Part shown: positions 35,136 to 47,100 of the stretch, piece by piece
Position numbering within the stretch: position 1 is the stretch's first letter
Layout: each line of letters opens with the position of its first letter
Origin: Liolophura sinensis
Lineage: Eukaryota > Mollusca > Polyplacophora > Chitonida > Chitonidae
Direction of reading: 5' to 3'
Assembly (NCBI RefSeq): GCF_032854445.1
Contig: NC_088300.1
Coordinates: 37,352,458 to 37,416,457, forward strand
Length of the DNA: 64,000 nucleotides
Made by a program: the position numbers and the translations under genes
The notes under the pieces: model-generated
What the model was told of the DNA's origin: nothing
Database searches by the model: none
What the model saw: only the letters and a program-made list of their open reading frames with translations

Positions 35136-35631
35136 TCACTCAACCTGCTGCTTGGGGTGGAGAAAAATAAAATAAAATAATAAAAAAAGAACTTACCGAG
35201 CCGTGTTTCCCACGTTGATGGGTCCGCCAATCCCACAACCGGTAGAAAGACTTCCCACAGTCTTCACAATCCCACACACGTTCTCGTTTGTTGCCATGGC
35301 GCTGTTGATGGCGGATCAAATGTTCTCGGCGAAAAAACGTCCGGTCACAGGTCGGACAGGTGAATCTTTTGTTTGTCTGGGGCTGGTGATGCGTCCGCTG
35401 GTGTCGGAGCCAGTTATTCCGCAGGGTAAAATGCTGGGCACACACCCGGCAAAAATACTTCTCCGTCTTCTTCTTTTTCTCCTTATCGCCATGCTGTGTT
35501 TGGTGATGACGTCGCCAGCTATCACGTCGGGTAAATCCTCGATCGCACACCTCGCAGGTAAATAGCTTCGCCGTCTTCTTCCCCTCCAACGTCTTCTTCT
35601 CCATATTAACCTCGAAATCCTCTTGATCCAT
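35136..35631 (-). CDS. Four-finger C2H2 zinc-finger protein, one predicted short intron
   Basis: ATG at 35631 lies 8 bp inside the TIR inner edge. Lys-rich linkers separate four C2H2 fingers: CEVC...HHQTQH (C26-H47), CRVC...HQRTH (C61-H81), CPTC...HQQRH (C92-H112), CEDC...HQRGKH (C122-H143). Read straight through, the protein would end at 35140 with an odd hydrophobic tail (VSSFFIILFYF). A consensus donor GTAAGT follows codon TCG at 35197, and a pyrimidine tract with CAG acceptor ends at 35148. Removing 35148-35196 gives ...KHGSQVE, 148 residues. The right TIR supplies the presumptive promoter. A DNA-binding regulator or TIR-binding protein is inference. Confidence 0.85.
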
Positions 35632-35639
35632 CGTTGCTT

Positions 35640-36165
35640 GTTTACTCGGTCGCTCGCTCGCTCGGTCGGTCGGTGTCTTCGGGTGAAGTGATCTACTACT
35701 GCTGCACCTGTCTTTTTGTACCTGAGATACGCGGAAATTCACCACACGCTGATTGGTTCGTTTTTTCTTACGTAACCTCTTCTCGCACGCTGATTGGTCC
35801 GTTTTGCGGGCCCCCCATTGGGCAGTTTTGGGGCAAATCCGGCTCACCCATTGGTCCGTTTTGGCGCCCGGGAGCTCTTTTCGAGCTGTCGCACTCGACT
35901 TTACAAGCCGACGTTTTGCCTCTTTTTTTTTCGCTCTTTTTTCCCTATACTGTTATACGGTTATACTGTACACTATATCACACTCGTCTATACACATACG
36001 CCCCGCGCCGTGGAAAAAACCCACAACTGAGGGGTGACGTCACACCTACCAGCCCTTCGGGCTGGCAGGTGTGACGTCACCACCACATCACCACAAAAAA
36101 ACAGATCCCCAAAACCACAAAAAATGGATCCCCACGGAGACCCCAAACCCACATTCTATACTACT
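35640..36165 (-). repeat. Polinton right terminal inverted repeat (526 bp)
   Basis: Reverse complement of 22695-23220, ending CATTCTATACTACT at 36165. The CRE palindrome (36033-36081) and CCAAT array (about 35690-35860 on the - strand) are repeated here, pointing inward at the zinc-finger gene. Confidence 0.97.
36033..36081. promoter_or_regulatory. CRE-containing palindrome in right TIR
   Basis: Mirror copy of the left palindrome, with TGACGTCA in each arm and a TTC loop. Confidence 0.85.
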
Positions 36166-36171
36166 CGTGTG
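36166..36171. other. Polinton target-site duplication, right
   Basis: CGTGTG immediately after the right terminus CTACT, identical to 22689-22694. Confidence 0.95.
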
Positions 36172-38116
36172 GATGAATCACTCCCAATTCATCCGCCCTA
36201 TTTTCATCTTAGCTCGATGAGCACATAGATAAAAGTAAAGAAACAATTTCCATTTCCAAAGGTGGATCTGTTCCCGGAATCTCCTGAAAAGAATAAGATA
36301 AATAATAAAGTTATATATGACCATTGCGTACATAACAAAAGGCTGAAACAAGGCTATTCATTTCAGTTATTTATTTGCTAAACTTCAAAGAAATATAAAT
36401 GGGATCAACTTTGGATCCTTCCAATGACTTTTGAAAAAATAATGACGTGACATTTTTCTTCATTCCTTACTATATTTAAATCAGAGCAGTTGATAATTAT
36501 GTGATTTCAAGACTGTAAAATACGTTCAGTTATGAACCAGACAACGTTGGATTCTATAACCTGTATAGAATCTATGTATATATTACATACCTGCAGGGAT
36601 CTTTATTTATGACACGGATGTGATTTATATAGTGAGTGAGTGAGTGAGTGAGTGAGTGAGTGAGTGAGTGAGTGCTTGCATGGGGTTTAACGTCGTACAA
36701 TTTTTCAGTCATATGACAACAACGAAATCCTTAGAGTACATGTAATGTGCCACTTTGTTGTAGAACGGATTTCCACCACTCTTTTATCTAGTGCCGCTTC
36801 ACTGTGACGCATTACCGAAGGCAAGTAAGCCGTCCCGCCCGAGCCATTATACTGATACGGGTCAACCAACTGTTGCACTATCCCCTTAAGCTGAATGCCA
36901 AGCGAGGAAGTTACAAGTTGTGATTTATATATACCTTTATTGTTATTTGATATGATGAAGCTACATGTAAATGCCTAGTCGACGTGCAGTGAGCAAATGA
37001 AAAATATCAATAATAAAGATAAAAAAAGCCATTACGATTGAAAAATATACTTTTCGTGATCAAGGCTGCAAATATAGATTCACGTTCTGTTGTGGCTTTT
37101 TTGAACCAGACTCAACGCTATAAAGTGCACTGTCTGGTTGCTGTAATTCAACAACATTAAAGGTACTAACTCCATACTCTACAGTATTAAAATAGACCGT
37201 ATATGTTAATCCCAGATAGTACCAAATGACATACTATATACTTCTGACAAGGCAAATGTCAGAATGCTAAACAAGGAGCGAGATTATTTAGCTCTCTAAC
37301 CACGATACCGCGGGCTGGCCCCTTTGCATTGTTTGCTTGTGATTGTTCTAAAACATTTTGAGCAATTCTAGACCTGTGACATTTAACAATAAACTTGCAA
37401 TCAAAATCATGCACTGCATTTTTGTGCAGATACATTTTACGTTTCTACTTGAGTCATGGTGAGCTGTCAGTTGGTACTATCTGGGATTAACCTTGACGGT
37501 TTATCTTAATCCCAGAAATTACTTAGTATAAAAATGTACCTATTTACATATGAACAATTAGATTGAACCCTTACAGGTAAATTGTCAAGACGCTGGATTT
37601 CACCAGTTACGTATAACCATTTGCAAGTGGACCTACTGCCACTCGGTCGTCTCTTTTTCTGGTTTAATTTTACTCTGTGTCCAACGGTTCACGAGGAAGG
37701 ACGAGGTTATACGACTGAAATCGGCGTATATAGGTCAAAGACGCATGTTTTACTCTCTAAGCGGGGGCACATTGAACAGGTGTACTATTCAGTGGATGGT
37801 CACTAAATATTCATCCGCTTCGGCTCTCACCCGTAAAACAGAGCACGTGGTTGTGATTGTGTAGGAGGTTACTTTTGTACTTTTCAGATATAGTCAGTTC
37901 AAAAAGTGACGTGTAACGATGTAGTTAGCTGTACACTTGTTATAAGGTTCGGCTGCGGGTGACATTTAGCTGGGTTTATTTTCTGCACAGGTAAACGAGC
38001 GGAAGGACAAACAATACCTGTGGCGGCGACTCGGTTAATTGTCATCAAACGGAAGTGAGCTAAGTTCATCAGAATGTAATGGCCGGACCATGGTTTGAAA
38101 CGAAGTGACGGAGAAG
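36172..38116. other. Intergenic region between Polinton and transferrin gene
   Basis: AT-rich DNA with one family 2 SINE and nothing else I can name. The sequence before the transferrin ATG (about 37800-38116) is likely promoter and 5' UTR; no TATA box is evident. Confidence 0.6.
36632..36918 (-). mobile_element. tRNA-derived SINE (family 2), 5'-truncated
   Basis: On the - strand the 3' end is a GACGTTAAACCCC-type block followed by (ACTC)n. The body is shared with 57464-57798 and 62186-62501. The target-site duplication TGTGATTTATATA is at 36619-36631 and 36919-36931. The tRNA head is missing. Confidence 0.85.
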
Positions 38117-41100
38117 ATGGCTGTTACGAATCTCTTTTGTTTCACGCTGGCAGTTGTCCTGTGTATTACCACAGACTTTACGTCTGCACAGGGACAAGGT
38201 AAGTTAAATTACAGTAGTGTTTTAATCCAGTACATGTTTTTAAGAATATAGGTCAAACGAGCCAGGACAAATGGCAAGGCAGTCCTGTAGATCTCTGTCA
38301 CCATTCATATCACCAGAGATGATCAGTAAACTTTACGACTATTTGATTGTGGTACCACTATCCTTTTGTATAATTCTGAATCAAGCGTGTATATTAAAGC
38401 CAATAATTTGACTACATTTTGTTGAAAGTAACGTCATAGAGAAGAAGTACACCCTAGTCTCTTGTGAAATATTCTAGTTGTGAACTTATTACTTCACTCA
38501 AAACATGTCAAAAGCAGTACATATAGTTGCCCTATTGTTCGCATGTTAACATGTTAAGTAGTGCTACGTATTTTCCTCCTCCTTCAGCCCGATATTTGGT
38601 TTGTACCTTACGACAGAGCAACGTGTATCCTAATACAGAGTACTGCCACTTAGCACCACTTTTCAGGCAGTACTTAGCACCGCTTTTCAGGCAGAGTACT
38701 GCCACTTAGCACCGCTTTTCAGGCAGAGTACTGCCACTTAGCACCGCTTTCGCCATTTATTGTCACAATGTCTTCTGAACTGATATGCGCGTTACAAATT
38801 CGTCATCTTCACTTTTATTCCTAATAAAAGCTTATGCCAGCCTCAAAGATCATCTTGCAGTCCTCACATGTGTGCTGTTTTGTGCAATATTTGTAGGATG
38901 AATTAAGTTCTTAACTTAAAATTCAAGTTCACATTGGCTGTGACAGTAAGCTATGAACCCTCTGTCAATTTTTATAGGCAAATCCTCCTGTTCAGATCCT
39001 CCTATCTCTGAAAGACAAACACCTCTGTTTCAGTACCTGACATGAAGTGCAGAATTACACCAACATAACAACGTTTATTTAGACTTGCATTTTTTAAGGT
39101 CTTCCTCACTCTGTAGTTGGTTGGCTGTTGTTCCTGTGTCTGTATTTGAACTTCTTAGTTGTCAGCTTATCATGAATGTATGTGATTGTTGTGTTTTGTC
39201 CTAGCCACTGTTTTTCCACTGTCTTGACTTCTGCCAGTTTAAGCAATGTACACACATTTTAATAACCATGGCGTAGTCAACAAAGTCTCGGTCGTAAATG
39301 TTAGTGAGTGGCTGAGCATGATTACTGACAAGCAGCTTGTGAGGGGTGTTGCTTTTTTACAGTTTCTCAAGGGTTTGCTTTAGTCGGTAAGCGCGCTAAT
39401 GCAGCATAATGACCCAGGAGCCTCTCACGAATGCGGTCGCTATGACTTCAAGCTCATGCTGGCTTCCTCTCCGGCTGTATGTGGGACGGTATGCCAGCAA
39501 CCTGTGGATGGTCGTGGGTTTCCGCCTGGCTGTGCCCGGTTTCCTCCCACCATAATGCTGGCCGCCGTCGTATAAGTGAAATATTCTTGAGTGCGGCGTA
39601 AAACACCAATCCGATAAATAAATAAATCTCAAGGGTTTGTATGCTAGCTGCTGCATTATGGATGTTGAAAATATAGCATTATTTAAATATTTAATCTTTA
39701 AAATTCCGGAGTAAAAGTTATAGGGAGACAAATTCATAAAGAAATACATACATGCATTGTCTAAGGTATGAATTAAATACCGGTATATAATGCGCTTTCT
39801 TGTTTTCAATTAGTGGCGAGATGGTGTACGATAAGCAGAGCAGAGCAGGTGAAGTGTGAAGATTTGCAGCGTGCAATAGAGGCTGTGAGAAAAGAGTTGG
39901 AGCCTCCTGTGATAGACCCGAAAAATCCAAACCCCACAGGAATTCCACAGTTCTTCTGTGTCCGAGGCGAGGATGTGTAAGTACAGTAGATCATGTTATG
40001 TTTCCTACACCTTGCACTGCTTGAGGGTGACAATAAACAGTTGTCTGAATAAGCTTTAGGGACCGTTTCCACAGTCTTGCTGTTACTGAAAACCTCATGT
40101 CTTTCACCAATACGTCATGAATGTCTCAATTAAATGGTAAGTGATATAAGTGACACTGTCCTGTTAAATGAGAATGGCTGTCAAATAAATGGCAAGGTAT
40201 TTGGGGATTCCCCACCCATAAACACACTGTAATTCCTCAACCTTTTCGCATATGAAAGAGCAACTTTCAGTGCACATTTTTAATTTTAATTCTCTTTCAG
40301 GGCTTCAAAAAACGTATAATTTTAATTAATGCCTTCAGAATATGCTTGAACAAGCATCTTGCAAACATGCGAAAAGGTTGAATTAAAATGTATGTTACCT
40401 ATGTGAAAAATTATTGAGTAAAGGCATGGCATCAGATACCATCAAGAATGTCAAATGATGGGGTAGAACTTATTTGAATGGTAACTCTTACACCAGTTTA
40501 GGAGTCTCTCACCAATGCGGTTGCTGTGGGCTCAAGTCCAGCTCATGCTGGCTTCCTCTCCGGCCGTATGTGGGATGATCAGTCAGCAACCTGCGGATGG
40601 TCGTGGGTTTTCCCCGGGCTCTGCCCAGTTTCCTCCCACCATAATGCTGGCTGCCGTCGTATAAGTGAAATATTCTTGAGTACGGCGTAAAACACCGATC
40701 AAATAAATAAATAAATAAATACACCAGTTTAGACCAGAACTAATTGGTTTGTTTCACCTGGTCAGGTTTGACTGTATGAAGAAGATTGAGAACAATCAGG
40801 CCGATTTGATCACTCTGGAGTCTGGACAAGGCTACTTCGCAGGACGATATCACAACATGATGCCGCTCATGGCAGAGAATTACAATGACAGTAAGGAGAT
40901 GTGTATTTTTTTAACATTTCTAAATTATTAGATACAAAGTGATAAATTGGTGTTATACTGCAAAACTACACAGAGCAAACTACAGCATTACTATAGCCGG
41001 ATAATCGAACAGGATCCAACCCCTGGCAACCTCTATGCGGTCAACATGAACGTAGGTTATTTGGCCAGAATCCGGCTGTTCTGTAACTCAATGTTCATTC

Positions 41101-44100
41101 ATGATGGGGGGCCTCCGTGTCTCAGTTGGTTAGCGCGCCAGTGCAGCGTGATGACCCAGAAGTCTCCCACCAATGTGGTCGCTGTGAGTTCAAGTCCAGC
41201 TCAAGCTGGCTTTCTCTCCGGCCGTACGTGGGAAGGTCTGCCAGCAACCTGCAGATGGTTGTAGGTTTCTCTCTGGGTCCTGCATGGTTTCCACCAACCA
41301 TAATGCTGACCGCCGTCATATAAGTGAAATATTCTTGAGTATGGTGTAAAACACCATTCAAATAAATCATTCATGATGCACTGGTCAAAGCCATCAGTAA
41401 AAATATTCATTTTTGTCCTGATGTTATTAGGAGGTCAATCCTGACATTCTGGTTTCTATAAATATAACATTCATTAAACAGCATAATATTAGGTTCCAGC
41501 GTATAGAAATCGGATATATCCGTCGGGCTAGTGTAGTGTTGGAGCGAATTAACACCGCTACTGTGTACCCCAAAATACCTGGAAGAATCACAGTCATACT
41601 TGTGTACTGGAATGTGATCACTTTAATGTGACGTCAGTACAGCAGGCCTCATTTTGAATTTCAGAAAAATCACTGTTTTTCTTACCAACGCAAATAAAGA
41701 CACCCCACACAGTTTGTCATAATGTAAAAGTCTATTGGAAATATACCGACAGACATAGATCATCAAGTGTGATCTAACGTTTGTGAGTAAAATTGATCCT
41801 ACATACTGTGACAGTATGTGAAAAGTAGCATCTTTACCAGTGGATGGATGACGCAGAATACTTTTTGAGTGAACACAAAATCGTTTTTGTCATACTTACC
41901 TGTGTTTTATGCATTTTAGATATGCAGGACCCTGAGACTTTCTATTATGCTGTGGCAGTGGTCAAAGCAGACAGTGCTATTAACCTCGATAATCTGAGTG
42001 GTATGCGGTCCTGTCACACTGGTGAGTGTAACATTTAATCAGGCTGTGCATAACATCAGTAATTAGTCTTTGGTACACTCGTTAGGATATCACTGTGGGT
42101 TAATGATAGAAAGTATAGAGTACAATATTACATTTCACTTCATTCATTTCTAAAGCCCGATCAACTGTTAGGCTTCAGTTGGTTAGCGTCCTATCGCAGT
42201 GACCCATCACCCTCACTCAATATGGGTGCTGTAAGTTTAAGTCCAGCTCATGTTGGCATCCTCTCTGCTGGTATGTGGGAAGATTCTACCAGCACCCTGC
42301 AAATGGCCATGTGTTTCCCCTTGGATCAGCCCAGTTTCCTCCCACAATATTGTTGGCAGCTGTCGAAAAAGTGAAATATTCTTGAATCACCAGACAAATA
42401 AATAAGTAAGTCTGAGTTTGGATACTTTGATTATGTACCCTATAAACAGTGTTTACTTGACAACACAAGAACTGAGTACTGACTTGAATTTAACACTTCA
42501 TGCTTACTGGGAACACAGTCATGACTGGAGAGATCATTTAAGATAATCCTGAATAAAATAACATTTTCAAGGACAGTTGTTTAGCGTCATAAACAGGCCT
42601 ACATAAGTCTAGTACACGCTTAATATATATGTTGAACATGAATGAAAGGTGGGAATTTCCATTTAATGTATTGTATTTTCAATAAGTGAAATATCTTCAA
42701 CATTTATCAAAGCTTGATCTCGTACCTTGTAAAAGAGGAAGACAGTAACTGAGAGAGAAATTGCAAAGCGTCGTATGATAAATAGCAAGGAAATATCAGT
42801 GATTTTCATTATCAATTGGTTGCTTAAGAATAGTGAGTCTACATCACAAATCTGTGCTTTAAATTGTCCAATAACTTCTTTTAAAAAAAATTTTGTTTAA
42901 ATTCGCCGAACAGTAGCAATCGGGTTTTCATGTGTTTTTTTTTTTGACGTTTTTCAGGTATTGGTCGAAGTGCAGGCTGGGTGTATCCCATGGGAAAATT
43001 AATAAACAGAGGCATAATACAGACAAATGAGTGCAATGCAGCTGTTAAGTCCGTCTCCAATTTCTTCGGAAAAATGTGCCTACCAGGAGCGCTTAACTCC
43101 TTCTACAATCCTTTTGGTAAGTCAGAGCTGTGCTATTTAAGTGCTCATTATTCCTATTTGTGTGTCTGTGCGTCCTGTTTTGTCTGTTCATGTTTCTGTG
43201 CGTCCTGTTCTGTCTGTTCATGTGTCTAAGCGTCCTGTCTGTCTGTTCGTGTGTTGTCCGTCCTGTTTTACTCCAACACACTGGCCAGGCAATTATTGTC
43301 AAGCATGAAGCATTGTGTACACAACATCATTTGGAGGGGAATAGGGAAATTGCAGTAGATTTGACATATAATGAATATTTAAACAAGAAAGTTAATTAAA
43401 ATTATCTTACAGCATAAATAAAAAGGCACTATACATCGTTTAAGGAAAATAAAGAAAGATATGCCAGAAACATGCACAAATTTGTTCATTTTTTGGGGCA
43501 TATTTTATTTTATATACAAGTCCTCTATTTTATGCATATTTTCTGCCAGCACACAGAAATATTTGAAAATCTTGTCATTGATAAATATACTGGGAATAAA
43601 GGACCAGCGCAGCGCTCTCAGTTTGAGCTGTTGCCTCAACAAAGTTGTTTTGACTGCTACCATCATTGACATCACCACAGCAGGGTACTTAATTTCTTCA
43701 CTGACTGCTGAGACTTTTGCTGGGAAAATTGTATTTTTAAGCCATTTTTACACCTCGAGTAGAAAGCTAAGGAGTTTTTTTTTTGACTTTTATGTGTTAG
43801 GCCACATCCTAAATTTGGTATTGTGAGACAAAAACCAAGTGTTTCATGTATCATGTAAGGCCGTTTTATCCTGACCTACCAATCTTAGGCTTTGCACAAT
43901 CATTTAAGGAGGGTGATATTGTAATTTCAGTAGATTTGAAGCATAGTACAACAAAGCATAGTACATAGTTCAACAAAGTTTTCCAGCTCAAACATGTTAG
44001 CTTTCTTTTACTGTGATCTATTGGCCAAATATTATTCTCAAAACTGGTGCCCAGCTTGCCTATTATGCCAGTAGAGAGAAACCATAAATCCAGCAGGTTA

Positions 44101-47100
44101 TATTTATATGAATTCCTTTCCCCACTCCGCATGATGACGTCACGTTAAGGACATAAGATTGTTACAGTAGAGACCTATACAGTCAGTTTTGAATGTACCA
44201 ATGGATCATGGTCCTGCTTCCCCTAAGAGTCACCTCAAGGGATTGAAAAAAAAATGCCATCTCCCCATTACCTAAAAGAAAAGAAACTATGAATGTGTTA
44301 TGTCAAATTTATTAGGCTAATTGATCTAAGGTGAAACTGATGACTCCCCTAAGATAACAAATATGACAGGCCTACTCCACAAAATAAAAAAAAAGATAGG
44401 CCTACTCCACAAAATAAAAAAAAAGATAGGCCTACTCCACAAAGATAAAAAAAAATGATAGGCCTACTCCACAAAGATAAAAAAATGATAGGCCTACTCC
44501 ACAAAAATTAAAAAAAAAAATGATACGCCTACTCCACAAAGATAAAAAAATGATAGGCGTACTCCACAAAGATAATAAAAATGATAGGCATACTCCACAA
44601 AGATAATAAAAATGATAGGCCTACTCCACAAAGATAAAAAATGATAGGCATACTCCACAAAAAGAGGTGGCATTATCCACTTATTCACAGATGAACTTCC
44701 CATCCACGAGTTCAAATCAAGCACACTGACAAAATGAAATTGACAACCGGTATGTAAATGAATTGACCATGAAATCCAGTCAAAGCTGTGCAGGCAAATA
44801 AGAAAGTCATAGCGTGACGTGTAAATTGGGTGTTGTGCATATGCTATACAGTGCCAGTTTGTACATGATCCTCTCAGTATTATAAATATATATACTGTAT
44901 GTGCGATAATGTTAATTGATCCTTTTCCTTGCGACATAATGTTGGCTGCAGTCCTATAAAGTGAAATATTCACGAGAACGGTGTAAAACTCCAAATGAAT
45001 AACTAAATATATGTGTAATGTTAATTGGTGTTCTCTCTCTCTCTAGGAAACAACCCGACGAGCGTTTGTGCAATGTGCACTGGAGTTGGCGAGGAGTGGT
45101 GTTCTTCAGATGACCCTTATGCTGGCTATGATGGCGCGTTCAAGTGCCTGGCCCATGGTGTAGGTGACATAGCCTGGGTCAGGGACAGCACTGTCAGCCA
45201 GATGGTCAAGTCTGGAGGATTTAAAGCCGAAGTAAGTATGAACAAAGTTCATACAAAGCTCAACAAAGTGAGCTTAAGTTGGAGATCATGCATCACATAT
45301 TAATATCCGTAAATTACCAAATTCACGAATAGCCTCTTGTGTATTGGAATCCGTGTTAAAGTAAAATGTTAAGGGTGTTATGTCAAACAGTACTGCATGT
45401 GAGCAAGCTCAGTTTTTACATGACGTGTGAAGCACAAAAACACGGAGGATGTTCCATATTGATGGCCTGTGTGCATATTAATTATGGTAAATGAAAAAAC
45501 TCATGACCTCTAGATAAGTGTATTGAACTGAAGTTTTGCATTTATGTACGTGTCCTACAGTGGACAGCTTGCTACCAAACCTCTTCAGCAGTTTTTTTAA
45601 TTTTGATTGATGCAAAAAAGCCTTATATTGTATTTTTTGCCTTCATTAAGTTTTCTCCATTACCTAGGATTTCAGTAATTGATTTTTGCATACTTTTACC
45701 TTGTTCTGTAAAAGTGTATGTGTAACTATTGTAACAATACATCTGTATCATTTACATGTAGATAGCAATTTCTGGTTTAGGTCCATGCGTACTCAAGACT
45801 TTATCCAGTTATTGCTCATACTATGATTTTTCATTTTCAGAATTATCGTCTTCTTTGTCCGAATGGAAATAAAGAGAGTGTGGACAACTTTAAAAACTGT
45901 GAATGGGGACGAATTTCTTCTCACATCGTCATGACATCAGGGATACGAGAAATGCAGATGGTGAAACTATACCGAGAGTTCCTTGTAAACATTTCTGCAT
46001 GGTTCAGACCGACTGGGGCCCATTTCCAGAAAATGAATTTGTTTGATTCCAGTAAATACAGTGTGTACGATCGCTCTAACCTGCTGTTTACTGATGGGAC
46101 CAACAACCTGTGGAAGTTACCAGAGCAGACCAGCTACTACAGCTGGGTTGGTGAGTATATCCCAAGTGCTGGTGTTACACTTCAAATTTGGCTTAGTGAT
46201 TCTTTTTTGGCTATATTAGAGCTTGAATACAAAGTTTTTGGGGAGCTAGACCAGCACCAATGCCTGTCACTTCAATTAAGTTCAGTTCAGTTCAGAATGA
46301 ATGTAGTCTGGTGGGTCACCTTTTTGTTTTTGCTCCACTTTTAGATGTTAACAGAAATATTCCAGTTGCTTGAACACAGTCGTGTCATTTTCCAAAATGT
46401 GTTAAAAACTATTAATCATAAACGTATAGCTGTGGTAAGTTTAATTTACTTAAGGGTTGCAAATCAACAGCCAGTTATATTAGTTTGCCTCTGTGTTGAT
46501 TATCTGATTTAGACAATTCAGAGTGAATCTGTTATCATTGCTGGATGTTCACTTTGTTTGTGGTTTACAGCTCAATTTGTGTTCCATTGTGAGGTTGGGG
46601 ATAACATTTGGATGACCCCTTGACTGGATAAGATTGTTTTGCCAAATCAACCACTCTGATGTACCTTGTATTAGATTTTTCAAAAAATTCTTGGTAAATG
46701 CCATGGCGTAAATGTAACACCATACATTGATGTGATTTACAGGAAAAATTTCAAAACCGAAATAAGTTACAAAAATAAGTTAGCTTCAAACAGAGCAGAG
46801 AAGTAATGTACAATGTAGTTTGTGTCTTTGGAATGATGTGTGTTGAGCACTTGAACTTCAAATGTTGTTTGGATGATACTGTGCATTTTGTGATTCATGT
46901 GACGTCTGCCCCCTGGTTCCTTATTCACTGTGCCTATATGACTGTGTAAGCGGTCGATCATGCTTTGCACAGTCTTGAACTCATTGAAACCACCAGTATG
47001 CAATTATCCTAAATTACCTAAAATTCAACCACGAAACAGCATCTTTGGAAGCAAATAGGTGCCTAGAAATATTACCTCTGATGCTAAAATGTACATTTTT

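Larger units (their letters stand above)
22695..36165. mobile_element. Polinton/Maverick (adintovirus-like) DNA element, complete ends, no integrase found
   Basis: A 13,471-bp element bounded by 526-bp terminal inverted repeats and the 6-bp duplication CGTGTG. It encodes the Polinton core: FtsK/HerA-type packaging ATPase, penton-like and hexon-like capsid proteins, adenain-like protease and protein-primed polymerase B. It also has three accessory proteins and a four-finger C2H2 protein. No frame is disrupted in the genes I recognise. TIR near-identity and the intact duplication point to a recent insertion. Unlike canonical Polintons I find no rve integrase on either strand. Its composition is clearly GC-richer than the flanks. 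The family is old in animals and behaves as both transposon and virus. Confidence 0.97.

Noticed and set aside
35140-35847. Longer, 235-residue version of the zinc-finger protein starting inside the TIR
   Set aside because: The extra 72 residues translate CCAAT boxes and the GAGC repeat from a non-ATG start. The ATG at 35631 is the first natural start, and the hydrophobic C-terminus is better read as an intron.
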